DNA of 64,000 bases from NCBI RefSeq assembly GCF_052118845.1, contig NZ_JBQKGJ010000014.1, positions 1 to 64,000 on the forward strand, written 5' to 3'. The number at the start of each line of letters is the position of its first letter. Position 1 is the stretch's first letter. The notes beneath the pieces are model-generated. The model saw only the letters and a list, made by a program, of their open reading frames with translations. It did no database searches and was not told the DNA's origin. The stretch is from Bilifractor sp002394235. GTDB lineage: Bacteria; Bacillota; Clostridia; Lachnospirales; Lachnospiraceae. Position numbers and translations under genes: made by a program. Of the stretch, positions 1 to 7,909 are shown piece by piece.

Positions 1-105
1 TTTGTCATTGATGGATTTTATGAAGAATGTTTTAAAACCAACAAAGAAATTCCTATGGTAATGATAGTAAGGCTTAAGAAGGTAAAACGTGATAGCTTAA
101 AATAA
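1..105 (+). CDS. 3' end of an unidentified CDS (partial, cut by window edge)
   Basis: Frame 1 is open from the first base and stops with TAA at 103-105, giving 34 residues that end in a Lys/Arg-rich tail (VRLKKVKRDSLK). The composition is AT-rich compared with the GC-rich mobilization genes that follow, so this may be a cargo gene of the element. A methyltransferase C-terminus is conceivable, but too little is visible to name a family. Confidence 0.4.
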   Translation, partial: FVIDGFYEECFKTNKEIPMVMIVRLKKVKRDSLK

Positions 106-145
106 ATTCAAGTTTGTCGGGTAAATAGCAAACCCAGCCGAGCCA

Positions 146-187
146 GTCAACGGTCAAGATGAACGGCGCATATGCGCAGCCGTTGAC
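146..187. repeat. Inverted repeat with internal palindrome upstream of the sigma-like gene
   Basis: GTCAACGG (146-153) pairs with CCGTTGAC (180-187), and the segment between them contains the 12-bp palindrome GCGCATATGCGC (166-177). The structure lies in the 172-bp gap before the sigma-like gene. It could be an operator or a leader hairpin; no U-tract follows, so a terminator is unlikely. Confidence 0.45.
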
Positions 188-276
188 AGCCCCGCCCGCC
201 TTTGCTGGTAGGCAATCAAGGGGCGACAGCAAGAAGTGCCACCGCCCCGCACTATTATTCAGAAAGGGGAATTTCC

Positions 277-699
277 ATGACCGACCAGATAGCCTATCAA
301 GAATATATCCAGCGCAGGTACAACGCCTTTTGCAAGACTGTTATCCGCTGTGCCGCCTTGGACAAGATTTTGAAGCTTAAACGGCAATGGGAACGGCAAG
401 TTTCCCTTGACTATCTGATGAACGAGAAGTTTGTCCAGTTTGCCGCGTCGGAGCCGGACGAGGAATACCCATTTACCGTCTGCGGTCAGACCGTCCTGCT
501 CTGCAACGCCGCCCTTGCCGACGCGATCTCTGTTTTGCCGGAGCAGACGCGGGAAGAAATCCTGCGCTATTACTTTCTGCGCCAGCCGCAGCGCGTGATC
601 GGCGCGTGTATTGGCCGGTCACGCAGCACAGCGGGGCGGCATATCCAGCTTGCCTTGCAGCGGCTACGCGAAGAAATGGGGGTGAGCCGGTATGAGTAG
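277..699 (+). CDS. Sigma-70-like factor of the element
   Basis: This encodes a 140-residue protein. Its C-terminal half resembles sigma region 4: a helix ending in LPEQTREEILRYYFLRQPQ is followed by the helix-turn-helix segment IGACIGRSRSTAGRHIQLAL. The ATG at 277 is chosen because GAAAGGGG sits 8 bases upstream; the open frame extends further 5' without a ribosome site. The stop overlaps the next gene by 8 bases, so the two are translationally coupled. Such small sigma-like proteins open the mobilization module in many Clostridia conjugative and mobilizable elements and probably control element transcription; target promoters cannot be read from this sequence. Confidence 0.75.
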   Translation: MTDQIAYQEYIQRRYNAFCKTVIRCAALDKILKLKRQWERQVSLDYLMNEKFVQFAASEPDEEYPFTVCGQTVLLCNAALADAISVLPEQTREEILRYYFLRQPQRVIGACIGRSRSTAGRHIQLALQRLREEMGVSRYE

Positions 700-904
700 A
701 CTTCTCCCCTATGAAACAATCCTCAAAGCCCGTGAGGGCGACCCAGAAGCCGTGAACGCTGTCCTGCTCCACTACGCCGGATATATCCGCTATTTCTCAA
801 AAGTGAACGGGCAGGTCAACGCCGAGGTGGAGGACTATGTAAAGCAGCGGTTAATTGACTGTCAATTCAAGTTCCGGCTTGACGAACCACCGGACAAGTC
901 ATAA
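692..904 (+). CDS. Small helix-turn-helix protein of the element
   Basis: This encodes a 70-residue protein of the HTH_16-like type that usually sits directly after the sigma-like gene in such elements. The segment LPYETILKAREGDPEAVNAV is the characteristic N-terminal helix pair, also seen in conjugative-transposon helix-turn-helix proteins. The gene starts inside the end of its upstream neighbour and is followed at 942-977 by a strong terminator, so the pair forms a two-gene unit. A regulatory role together with the sigma-like factor is inferred from context and family; no partner or operator is demonstrated. Confidence 0.65.
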   Translation: MSRLLPYETILKAREGDPEAVNAVLLHYAGYIRYFSKVNGQVNAEVEDYVKQRLIDCQFKFRLDEPPDKS

Positions 905-941
905 AAACTGAATACCAGCCGCCACCGACGCGGCCAGCGAA

Positions 942-977
942 AGCAGTAAGTCTTGAAAAAGATTTACTGCTTTTTTT
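942..977 (+). terminator. Rho-independent terminator after the sigma/HTH pair
   Basis: AGCAGTAA (942-949) pairs with TTACTGCT (964-971), with a short loop and a run of seven T. It separates the regulatory pair from the mobilization genes. Confidence 0.8.
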
Positions 978-1425
978 GTTGTCCGGCTCCGCTCCCGGCC
1001 ATTTTGCCCCCTGCCGGTTGTAGTAGTAAGCGAGGAGGGAATTTTTCTGCCCTGGTGTTTGGCATTTGGAGCATTTACCCGTAGTAGAGGGCAAAGAGAA
1101 AGGATTTCTCCAACACCGGGTAGAAACCACTGCGTCCGGTGTCATTTTAGCGAAAGCGGGCAGGAATGCCCTTTACAGGATTAGTAGTAGCAGAAAAAGA
1201 GAAACAAACTTTTGTGGTTGCAGTTTTCCAAAAAAGTGGCGGACGGAAGTGAGAGAAAGTTTGCAGTCACGGAGAGCAAGTTTCTACCACGGTGCCAAAA
1301 TCCGCAATTCTGCGGTTTTGCCCCTCGCGGGAAACTTGTTGGGGAGTGCCTTCCCCAAACCCTGCTATGCGGCTTGCGCCGCTTATCCCCGCCGCGCTCA
1401 TGCGGCAAGAAAGGAGGTCACGACC
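978..1425. other. Gene-free mobilization region with candidate oriT
   Basis: No convincing gene lies in this stretch of about 450 bases. It holds three nested or adjacent inverted repeats: CAAGTTTC (1277-1284) with GAAACTTG (1331-1338); an inner hairpin CAAAATCCGCA / TGCGGTTTTG (1296-1320); and TTGGGGA (1339-1345) with TCCCCAA (1352-1358). This cluster sits just upstream of mobC, where the origin of transfer of MobC/relaxase elements is normally found. The motif GTAGTAG also recurs three times at the left of the region. The nick site itself is not identified. Confidence 0.5.
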
Positions 1426-1824
1426 ATGCGAAAAAAATACAACACACCCCACCGCAGCCGCGTTGTGAAAACCCGGCTGACCGAAGATGAATACGCCGAC
1501 TTCACAGCGCGGCTTGCGCCCTATGGTATCAGCCAGTCGGAATTTCTCCGGCAGGCGATCCGGCGTACCACCATACGCCCCGTACTCCATGTGTCGTCGG
1601 TCAATGACGAACTGCTCTCCGCTGTCGGGAAGCTCGCAGCCGAGTACGGCAGGATCGGCGGCAACCTCAACCAGATTGCCCGGTATCTGAACGAGTACGG
1701 CGCGCCCTATCATGCGTTGTCCGGCGAGGTACGCGCCGCCATAGCCGACCTTGCCGCCCTCAAGTATGAAGTCTTAAAGAAAGTAGGTGACGCGGTTGGC
1801 AACACTCAAACATATCAACTCTAA
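1426..1824 (+). CDS. mobC: MobC-like relaxosome accessory protein
   Basis: This encodes 132 residues. The N-terminal part has a ribbon-helix-helix look (TRLTEDEYADFTARLAPYGI, then SQSEFLRQAI), and the C-terminal part contains the MobC signature IGGNLNQIARYLNEYG. MobC proteins bind oriT and help the relaxase melt the nick region. The ATG at 1426 follows AAGGAGGT at a good distance. The inverted-repeat region directly upstream is the expected binding site. The gene overlaps the relaxase gene downstream, which is the standard mobC-mobA arrangement. Confidence 0.9.
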   Translation: MRKKYNTPHRSRVVKTRLTEDEYADFTARLAPYGISQSEFLRQAIRRTTIRPVLHVSSVNDELLSAVGKLAAEYGRIGGNLNQIARYLNEYGAPYHALSGEVRAAIADLAALKYEVLKKVGDAVGNTQTYQL

Positions 1825-3421
1825 AAACGCCGACTACGGAGCCGCCGAACAATACCTGCTCTTTGAGCATGACGAATTTACCATGAAGCCCGTCCTTGAT
1901 GAAACCGGCAGGCTTATCCCCCGCGAGGACTACCGGCTGTCTACGCTGAACTGCGGCGGGGAGGATTTTGCCGTTGCGTGTATGCGGGCCAATCTCCGCT
2001 ATCAGAAAAACCAGCGGCGGGAAGATGTGAAAAGCCACCACTACATCATCAGCTTTGACCCGCGGGACGGGCCGGACAACGGCCTGACCGTAGACCGGGC
2101 GCAGGCGTTGGGGGAACAATTCTGTAAAGAGCATTTTCCCGGCCACCAGGCCCTTGTCTGCACCCACCCGGACGGGCATAACCACAGCGGCAACATTCAT
2201 GTGCATATCGTCATAAACAGCCTGCGGATTGAGGAAGTGCCGTTCCTGCCCTACATGGACAGGCCGGCCGATACGAAAGTCGGCTGCAAGCACCGATGTA
2301 CCGACGCTGCCCTGCGCTACTTCAAATCCGAAGTCATGGAGATGTGCCACCGGGAGGGGCTTTATCAAATCGACCTCTTGAACGGCAGCAAGAACCGCGT
2401 CACCGACCGGGAGTATTGGGCGCAGAAAAAGGGACAGGCCGCGCTGGACAAGCAGAACGCCCCCATGATTGCCGATAGTATCACGCCCCGGCAGACCAAG
2501 TTTGAAACGAACAAGGAGAAGCTGCGGCAGACCCTACGGAAAGCCCTTGCCACCGCCGCCAGCTTTGACGAGTTTTCCTCTCTGTTGCTGCAGGAGGGTG
2601 TGACCGTCAAGGAGAGCCGGGGGCGGCTTTCCTACCTCACGCCGGACAGGACAAAGCCAATTACCGCCCGGAAGCTGGGCGACGATTTTGACCGCGCCGC
2701 TGTCTTTGCCGTTTTAGAGCAAAACGCCGCCAGAGCAGCCGAAGCGCCAGCCAGATCCCCCGATCCCCCACGCACCATAAAAGACCGCTTGCAGGTTGCC
2801 AGAGCCGAGATAGCCGCCCCGAAACAGGACGGAGTGCAGCGGCTTGTGGACATTGAGCAGAAAATGGCCGAGGGCAAAGGCCGGGGCTATGAACGCTGGG
2901 CGAAGATACACAATCTGAAGCAGGCCGCCAAAACGCTGTCCGTCTACCAGCAATACGGCTTTACTTCCCCGGAGCAGTTAGAAGCCGCCGTTGACACCGC
3001 CTATCAGAAAATGCGCCAGACCAGCGGCGAACTGAAAGCACTGGAAACGAAGCTGCAAGGGAAAAAGAAGTTGCAGCGGCAGGTGTTGGCCTACGCCCAG
3101 ACCAAGGCCGCCCGCGACGGGCTGCGGGCACAGAAATCCGAGAAAGCCCGCGCCGCATACCGGCAGGCCCATGAGAGCGATTTTATCATAGCCGACGCAG
3201 CAGCCCGGTATTTCAAGGCGCATGGCATTACCAAGCTGCCCGCCCGGAAAGCGTTGCAGGCCGAGATCGAGCAGCTTATCTCCGAGAAAGACGGCCTGTA
3301 TAACACCTATCACGAACAGAAACAGCGGTTCAAGGAGTTGCAGACCGTCAAGCGGAACATCGACCAGATTTTGCGCCGGGACGAGCCGCACCGCAGAAAG
3401 GAGCAGAGCCATGAGCGATAA
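1796..3421 (+). CDS. Relaxase / mobilization nuclease (MobA/VirD2 family)
   Basis: This encodes about 541 residues. The N-terminal relaxase domain shows SHHYIISFDPRD and the metal-binding three-histidine motif in HNHSGNIHVHIVINS; the likely catalytic Tyr lies near the N-terminus (NADYGAAEQYL). The C-terminal half is a long charged helical region. The protein nicks oriT and leads the transferred strand. The frame can start at GTG 1787, but TTG 1796 (MATLKHIN) is preferred because AGGTGA lies five bases ahead. It overlaps mobC and, at its 3' end, the Cys-rich gene by 11 bases. The length is normal for this element family. Confidence 0.9.
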   Translation: MATLKHINSKNADYGAAEQYLLFEHDEFTMKPVLDETGRLIPREDYRLSTLNCGGEDFAVACMRANLRYQKNQRREDVKSHHYIISFDPRDGPDNGLTVDRAQALGEQFCKEHFPGHQALVCTHPDGHNHSGNIHVHIVINSLRIEEVPFLPYMDRPADTKVGCKHRCTDAALRYFKSEVMEMCHREGLYQIDLLNGSKNRVTDREYWAQKKGQAALDKQNAPMIADSITPRQTKFETNKEKLRQTLRKALATAASFDEFSSLLLQEGVTVKESRGRLSYLTPDRTKPITARKLGDDFDRAAVFAVLEQNAARAAEAPARSPDPPRTIKDRLQVARAEIAAPKQDGVQRLVDIEQKMAEGKGRGYERWAKIHNLKQAAKTLSVYQQYGFTSPEQLEAAVDTAYQKMRQTSGELKALETKLQGKKKLQRQVLAYAQTKAARDGLRAQKSEKARAAYRQAHESDFIIADAAARYFKAHGITKLPARKALQAEIEQLISEKDGLYNTYHEQKQRFKELQTVKRNIDQILRRDEPHRRKEQSHER

Positions 3422-3797
3422 CCTGCCCCACATGGACTACCGCCAGCACCGGCGGGCGCGGCGGCTGGTACATGAGTGCTGTAACTACGATGAGGGGAAC
3501 TGCCTGCTATTGGACGACGGGGAGCCTTGCGTGTGCGTCCAGAGCATTTCCTTTTCCCTCATGTGCCACTGGTTCCGTGTGGCTGTCCTGCCCCTTGACG
3601 GGGAGCTGGCCGCAGCCCTCTTGTGCCGGGGAAGCCGGAAACGGTGTGCCGTCTGCGGGGCGGCCTTTGTCCCCAAATCCAACCGGGGAAAATACTGCCC
3701 CGACTGCGCCGGGCGCATGAAGAAAATCAAAGCCGCCGAGAGAAAGCGGAAACAAAGGCAGAGATGTCACGCTTTAGAGCCTTTCAAACCCGCATAA
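3411..3797 (+). CDS. Cysteine-rich VLP-domain protein
   Basis: This encodes 128 residues with many Cys. The N-terminal half has CCNYDEGNC and LLDDG followed by C-V-C, typical of the Cys_rich_VLP domain. A zinc-ribbon pair CAVCGAAF and CPDCAGR occupies residues ~83-105, and the tail is very basic. Proteins of this family follow the relaxase gene in many Clostridia mobilizable elements; their function is not known. The ATG at 3411 lies inside the relaxase 3' end and has AAAGGAG upstream, so translation is probably coupled. Confidence 0.8.
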   Translation: MSDNLPHMDYRQHRRARRLVHECCNYDEGNCLLLDDGEPCVCVQSISFSLMCHWFRVAVLPLDGELAAALLCRGSRKRCAVCGAAFVPKSNRGKYCPDCAGRMKKIKAAERKRKQRQRCHALEPFKPA

Positions 3798-3869
3798 ATC
3801 AAGGCTTTTTTCGTGGGTGTCAAAGGGTACGCGATACATTTATCCTTTTCCCCCGGAAACGGCGTTTTA

Positions 3870-4665
3870 ATGCGTGACAATACGCCAAAATCAACCCGAA
3901 CACAGGGAGGTGATCCTATCGCTGATTATATCAGGGCAGACACGCGGCTGCCCGCCTATCTGCCGTATCCCCGTTTCCTGCTGAAAATGGAGATTTCACA
4001 GACCGCCAAGCTGCTGTATTCGCTGCTGTTAGACCGTTCCACCCTCTCCCAGAAAAACAAGTGGCTGGACGACGAGGGCAGGATTTATATTATCTATCCC
4101 ATCGCGGAGATAGCAGAAATACTGGATAAAGGCAGCACCACCATCAAGGGGGCGCTTAATGAACTGGACACGGCGGGGCTGTTGGAACGGGAACGGGGCG
4201 GCTTCTCCGCACCGAACCGGCTTTATGTCAAAGTACCGCCAGTGCCACAGGTACAGTTTTCAGACCAACTGATGGCCGGAAGTCCGCCCCTCATAGAGCC
4301 GGAAAACCGTCCTACTGATGGTCAGAAAACCGACCTTATGATGGTCGGAAAACCGTCCCCTAACCAAACTACTATAAACAACCTTACAGAGAGCCAAACA
4401 AAGGGAGTGAGTGGGGGGGCCGTCCGCGCCCTATGGCCGATATGGAAATATTTTTCTGTCACAGACCGAATACGACGAGTTGCAGGCAGAGTACCCTGAC
4501 AGGCTGGAACGGTTCATCGAGGAAATGAGCCGCTACCTTGCCGCCAACGGGAAAAGCTACCAGAACTATGCCGCCGCCCTGCGGATATGGGCGGGGAACG
4601 ACAAAAAGGAAGCCCCTAAAAAGGGCATACCAGACTACTCATGCAAGGAGGGCGAGAGTTTATGA
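3870..4665 (+). pseudogene. RepA-type replication initiator, interrupted by a frameshift
   Basis: The first frame (3870-4499) encodes the replication initiator A N-terminal domain, with LPAYLPYPRFLLKMEI, a winged-helix segment and a long variable linker. The conserved C-terminal domain (RYGNIFLSQTEYDELQAEYP onward) lies in the +1 frame and ends at 4665. The switch falls at a run of seven G (4413-4419); removing one G would fuse the two halves. The gene is therefore probably broken, unless slippage restores it or the assembly has a homopolymer error. The start is uncertain: ATG 3870 has no good ribosome site, whereas GGGAGGTGAT (3905-3914) sits ahead of an ATC codon (3918) where relatives would be expected to start with MADY-like residues. 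Confidence 0.75.
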
Positions 4666-5504
4666 AGAATGAAATCAACGCGGTTTTGGAGAATATGACG
4701 ACCACCATCCCGGAGCCGGAGGACTACACCGGCGAGGACGGTTTACTGTACTGCGGCAAGTGCCGCAAGCCGAAAGAAGCCTATTTTGCGCCGGATAAGG
4801 CCGCTATCTTCGGGCGCGACCGCCACCCGGCAGAGTGCGACTGCCAGAGAACCGCCCGCGAGGAACGGGAAGCCGCCGAAAAGCGGCGCAGACACCTTGA
4901 CACCGTGGAAGAACTGAAACGCCGGGGCTTTACCGACCCCACCATGCGGGACTGGACTTTCGAGAACGACAACGGCAGGAACCCGCAGACCGGGCTTGCC
5001 CGCCGGTATGTGGAGCATTGGGAAGATATGCGGACAGACAATATCGGCTGCCTGTTCTGGGGCGGCGTAGGCACCGGCAAAAGCTACCTTGCAGGCTGTA
5101 TCGCAAACGCCCTCATGGAGAAAGAAATCCCCGTCCGCATGACGAACTTTGCTCTTATCCTCAATGACCTTGCCGCCAGCTTTGAGGGGCGCAACGAGTA
5201 CATTTCCCGCCTTTGTCGTTATCCGCTGCTGATCCTTGACGACTTCGGCATGGAACGCGGGACGGAATACGGGCTGGAACAGGTGTTCAATGTGATTGAC
5301 AGCCGTTACCGCAGCGGCAAGCCGCTGATCGTCACGACCAACCTTACGCTGGACGACCTGCACAACCCGGAGGACACCGCCCATTCCCGGATTTATGACC
5401 GCCTGCTTTCCATGTGCGTCCCGGTACGCTTTACCGGCGACAACTTCCGGCAGGAAACCGCCAAGCGGAAAATGGAGAGCATGAAGAAACTGATTACCGA
5501 CTGA
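4662..5504 (+). CDS. DnaC-like AAA+ ATPase (helicase loader type)
   Basis: This encodes 280 residues. The N-terminal region has a small Cys cluster (CGKCRKPKEA, then C-D-C). The AAA+ core has a Walker A GGVGTGKS near residue 134, Walker B LLILDDFGMERG and sensor region LIVTTNLTLDDL. It matches DnaC/IstB-like helicase loaders. It follows the RepA-like gene with a start coupled to the end of the previous frame (AAGGAGG at 4645). Together they probably support autonomous or transfer-linked replication of the circular form. The gene itself looks intact. Confidence 0.85.
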   Translation: MKNEINAVLENMTTTIPEPEDYTGEDGLLYCGKCRKPKEAYFAPDKAAIFGRDRHPAECDCQRTAREEREAAEKRRRHLDTVEELKRRGFTDPTMRDWTFENDNGRNPQTGLARRYVEHWEDMRTDNIGCLFWGGVGTGKSYLAGCIANALMEKEIPVRMTNFALILNDLAASFEGRNEYISRLCRYPLLILDDFGMERGTEYGLEQVFNVIDSRYRSGKPLIVTTNLTLDDLHNPEDTAHSRIYDRLLSMCVPVRFTGDNFRQETAKRKMESMKKLITD

Positions 5505-5518
5505 AAGGAGTATTGCCT

Positions 5519-5713
5519 ATGGCAGATAACAAGCAGCACGACACCCGCACCACCCGCCGCCCTGACTGTGTGACGGAAATCCGCATGGGCAATTCCGTCC
5601 TTGTCGTGTCCGGCTATTTCAAGAAAGACACCACAACCACAGCCGCCGACAAAATGGCGCGGGTACTGGAAGCGGAAGCCGCTGCTACACAGGAGCCGAC
5701 TTATCCGGCGTGA
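5519..5713 (+). CDS. tnpW: TnpW-family transposon protein
   Basis: This encodes 64 residues, starting 15 bases after the ATPase gene behind AAAGGAG. The sequence VTEIRMGNSVLVVSGYFK is the recognizable core of the small proteins called TnpW in Tn4451-like elements and present in many Clostridia mobile elements. Its function is unknown. It is the last gene of the forward mobilization/replication unit before the separately expressed recombinase. Confidence 0.75.
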   Translation: MADNKQHDTRTTRRPDCVTEIRMGNSVLVVSGYFKKDTTTTAADKMARVLEAEAAATQEPTYPA

Positions 5714-5777
5714 ACCGGGGCATGGAAAAGCGGCCATGCCAGGGAGCATGACCGCTGGAACGAAAATCGGAAGTGCT

Positions 5778-5978
5778 TTAGCAATTCTTAATCTCATTCT
5801 CTATAAAATAATTTGCAATTTCAAAGGCTTTTATTCTTCTCTTTGCCAATGTGATTTGTGATTTATAACGCTCGGAATTATCCTTTGATTCAAATGTTTT
5901 TACTGTTTCTCTTAGCTTGTGCAGAGTTGAATCAATTTGCCTTTTGGCCGCGGTTAATTCATCTATTGTATACTTCAT
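5778..5978 (-). CDS. Small conserved element protein, function unknown
   Basis: This encodes 66 residues on the minus strand (MKYTIDELTAAKRQ...ENEIKNC), highly charged and predicted to be mostly helical. The start at 5978 is preferred over longer frames because AGGAGAAAAC lies immediately upstream on that strand. It is AT-rich relative to the neighbouring element genes. Similar short ORFs occur near recombinases in Clostridia elements. The position, divergent from the recombinase, would suit a regulator or excision accessory factor, but no DNA-binding motif can be recognized. Confidence 0.6.
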   Translation of the reverse strand: MKYTIDELTAAKRQIDSTLHKLRETVKTFESKDNSERYKSQITLAKRRIKAFEIANYFIENEIKNC

Positions 5979-6144
5979 GTTTTCTCCTTTAACTTCTGAT
6001 TTTTTTGTTAAATCAGAGTATACCACGGAGTTATGAACTTTTCTACTGCAAATATGGGACGACAACCCATACCATAAAAATCGGAAAATTGAAAAGCTGT
6101 AAAGAAGCAAATTTAACGCTTTTGCCGCTGTACAGCCCCCGCCG

Positions 6145-6170
6145 TTCCGTGGTACAATGAAACCACGGAA
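6145..6170. promoter_or_regulatory. Perfect inverted repeat in the recombinase promoter region
   Basis: TTCCGTGGT (6145-6153) and ACCACGGAA (6162-6170) form a perfect 9-bp inverted repeat with an 8-base spacer. A -10-like TACAAT (6153-6158) lies inside it, so a protein bound here would block transcription of the recombinase gene. An outer pair, CAGCCCC (6133-6139) and GGGGCTG (6175-6181), encloses it. A further ACCACGGAG sits near 6023. Confidence 0.55.
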
Positions 6171-6203
6171 TAGTGGGGCTGGCTGTCGGAAACGGAGGAT
6201 TTT

Positions 6204-7820
6204 ATGTTAAGACAAGCCACCCAAAACCTCATTACCGCCCTTTATCCGAGATTGTCCCACGAGGATGAATTGCAAGGCGAGAGTAATTCCATATCGAACC
6301 AAAAAAGGATACTCGAAACCTACGCAAAACAGAACGGCTTTACCAATCTGCGCTGGTACACCGACGACGGTTTTTCCGGCGCGAACTTCCAGCGGCCCGG
6401 ATTTCAAGCCATGCTTGCGGACATTGAAGCCGGGAAAGTGGGTACGGTCATCGTCAAGGACATGAGCCGGTTAGGGCGAAACTACTTGCAGGTAGGGTTT
6501 TACACGGAAATGCTGTTCCCTCAAAAGGGTGTGCGTTTTATCGCTGTCAACGATAATGTGGACAGTGCCAGCGAGGGCATGGACAACGATTTTACCCCGC
6601 TGCGAAATCTGTTCAATGAATGGCTGGTGAGAGATACGAGCAAGAAAATCAAGGCAGTGAAAAAGTCAAAAGGCATGAGCGGCAAGCCTGTTACCAGCAA
6701 GCCGGTTTACGGCTATGTGATGGACGAGGACGAGAATTTTATTATAGACGAGGAAGCCGCCCCGGTGGTGCAGCAGATTTACCAGCTTTGCCTTGCCGGG
6801 AACGGCCCGACCAAGATTGCCCGTATGCTGACGGAGCAGCAAATCCCCACGCCGGGGACGCTGGAATATCAGCGGACAGGCAGCACCCGCCGTTATCACC
6901 CAGGCTATGAGTGCAAATGGGCGACCAACACCGTCGTTCATATCCTCGAAAACCGAGAGTACACCGGATGTCTGGTGAACTTCAAAACGGAAAAGCCTTC
7001 TTATAAGGTCAAGCACAGCATAGAGAACCCCGTCGAGAAGCAGGCCATTTTCGAGAACCACCATGAGCCGATCATCGACAAGGAAACATGGGAACGGGTG
7101 CAGGAGTTACGCAAACAGCGCAAACGCCCGAACCGCTACGATGAAGTGGGGCTGTTCTCCGGGATTTTGTTCTGCGCCGACTGCGGCCATGTGCTGTATC
7201 AGCAGCGGTATCAGAACAAAGACCGCAAACAGGACTGCTACATCTGCGGCAGCTACAAGAAGCGCACCCGCAACTGTACGGCGCACTTTATCCGCACCGA
7301 TCTGTTGACCGCTGGTGTCCTGGCAAATCTCCGGCAAGTGACCGAATACGCAGCCAAGCATGAGAGCCGGTTTGTGAAACTACTTGTCCAGCAGAACGAG
7401 ATCGGCGGCAAGCGAAAGACCGCCGCAGCCATCAAGCAGCTTGAACAGGCGCAGGAACGCATTTCTGAAATCAGCCGCATTATCAAGCGGCTGTATGAGG
7501 ACAATGTAAACGGCAAAATCAGCGATGAGCGTTTCATGGAACTGTCGGCTGACTACGAAGCCGAGCAAGCGGAGCTGAAAAAGAGAGCCGCCGCCCTGCA
7601 AGCCGAACTGGACAAGTCACAGGCAGCTACCGTCAACGCCGAGAAATTTATGGGCATTGTCCGCAAGCACCTTGCCTTTGAAGAACTGACCCCCACTCTC
7701 TTGCGGGAAATGATCGAGAAAATTGTGGTGCATGAGTGCAGCTATGATGAGAACGGCACCCGCAGGCAGGACATTGAGATTTATTACAGCTTTGTCGGCA
7801 AGATTGACTTGCCCGAATAA
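6204..7820 (+). CDS. Large serine recombinase (TnpX-like)
   Basis: This encodes 538 residues. The N-terminal resolvase domain has TALYPRLSHEDE with the nucleophilic Ser at residue 18, then GKVGTVIVKDMSRLGRN. A recombinase domain follows, then a zinc ribbon (FCADCGHVL, C-Y-I-C-G, RNCTAHFI), a coiled coil at ~410-480, and a C-terminal DUF4368-like segment. It catalyses excision and insertion of the element through a circular intermediate. It lies next to the right end, has its own leader with an operator-like repeat, and looks complete. Confidence 0.95.
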   Translation: MLRQATQNLITALYPRLSHEDELQGESNSISNQKRILETYAKQNGFTNLRWYTDDGFSGANFQRPGFQAMLADIEAGKVGTVIVKDMSRLGRNYLQVGFYTEMLFPQKGVRFIAVNDNVDSASEGMDNDFTPLRNLFNEWLVRDTSKKIKAVKKSKGMSGKPVTSKPVYGYVMDEDENFIIDEEAAPVVQQIYQLCLAGNGPTKIARMLTEQQIPTPGTLEYQRTGSTRRYHPGYECKWATNTVVHILENREYTGCLVNFKTEKPSYKVKHSIENPVEKQAIFENHHEPIIDKETWERVQELRKQRKRPNRYDEVGLFSGILFCADCGHVLYQQRYQNKDRKQDCYICGSYKKRTRNCTAHFIRTDLLTAGVLANLRQVTEYAAKHESRFVKLLVQQNEIGGKRKTAAAIKQLEQAQERISEISRIIKRLYEDNVNGKISDERFMELSADYEAEQAELKKRAAALQAELDKSQAATVNAEKFMGIVRKHLAFEELTPTLLREMIEKIVVHECSYDENGTRRQDIEIYYSFVGKIDLPE

Positions 7821-7828
7821 CCGCCCGA

Positions 7829-7877
7829 CCTATCCGACACAATGGCCAAGTGTCGGATAGGAACGGCAAAATTTTTT
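7829..7877 (+). terminator. Strong hairpin at the element's right end
   Basis: CCTATCCGACAC (7829-7840) pairs perfectly with GTGTCGGATAGG (7850-7861) over 12 bp with a 9-base loop, followed by AAAATTTTTT. It is placed 8 bases after the recombinase stop and about 50 bases inside the inferred element boundary. It likely terminates recombinase transcription and keeps it from entering the disrupted host gene. Confidence 0.75.
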
Positions 7878-7909
7878 GCACTTCTATTGCTTCTTTATCA
7901 CACATAAGC

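Larger units (their letters stand above)
1..7909 (+). mobile_element. Tn4451/TnpX-type mobilizable element, right part
   Basis: This contiguous block holds a sigma-like factor, HTH protein, MobC, relaxase, Cys-rich VLP protein, RepA-like protein, DnaC-like ATPase, TnpW and a large serine recombinase. That gene set is typical of mobilizable or integrative elements in Clostridia. The right boundary is inferred: the recombinase stops at 7820, a hairpin follows, and from about 7910 the reading frame becomes a family 2 glycoside hydrolase that lacks its N-terminal part. The left end lies outside the window. Because relaxase and MobC are present but no type IV secretion genes are seen here, mobilization in trans is likely, although transfer genes could lie to the left. 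Confidence 0.85.

Noticed and set aside
7850..7909. GTG start extending the GH2 frame into the element end
   Set aside because: The GTG lies inside the right arm of a perfect 12-bp hairpin and the residues before KVGCHEGG do not look like GH2; the open frame is accidental.
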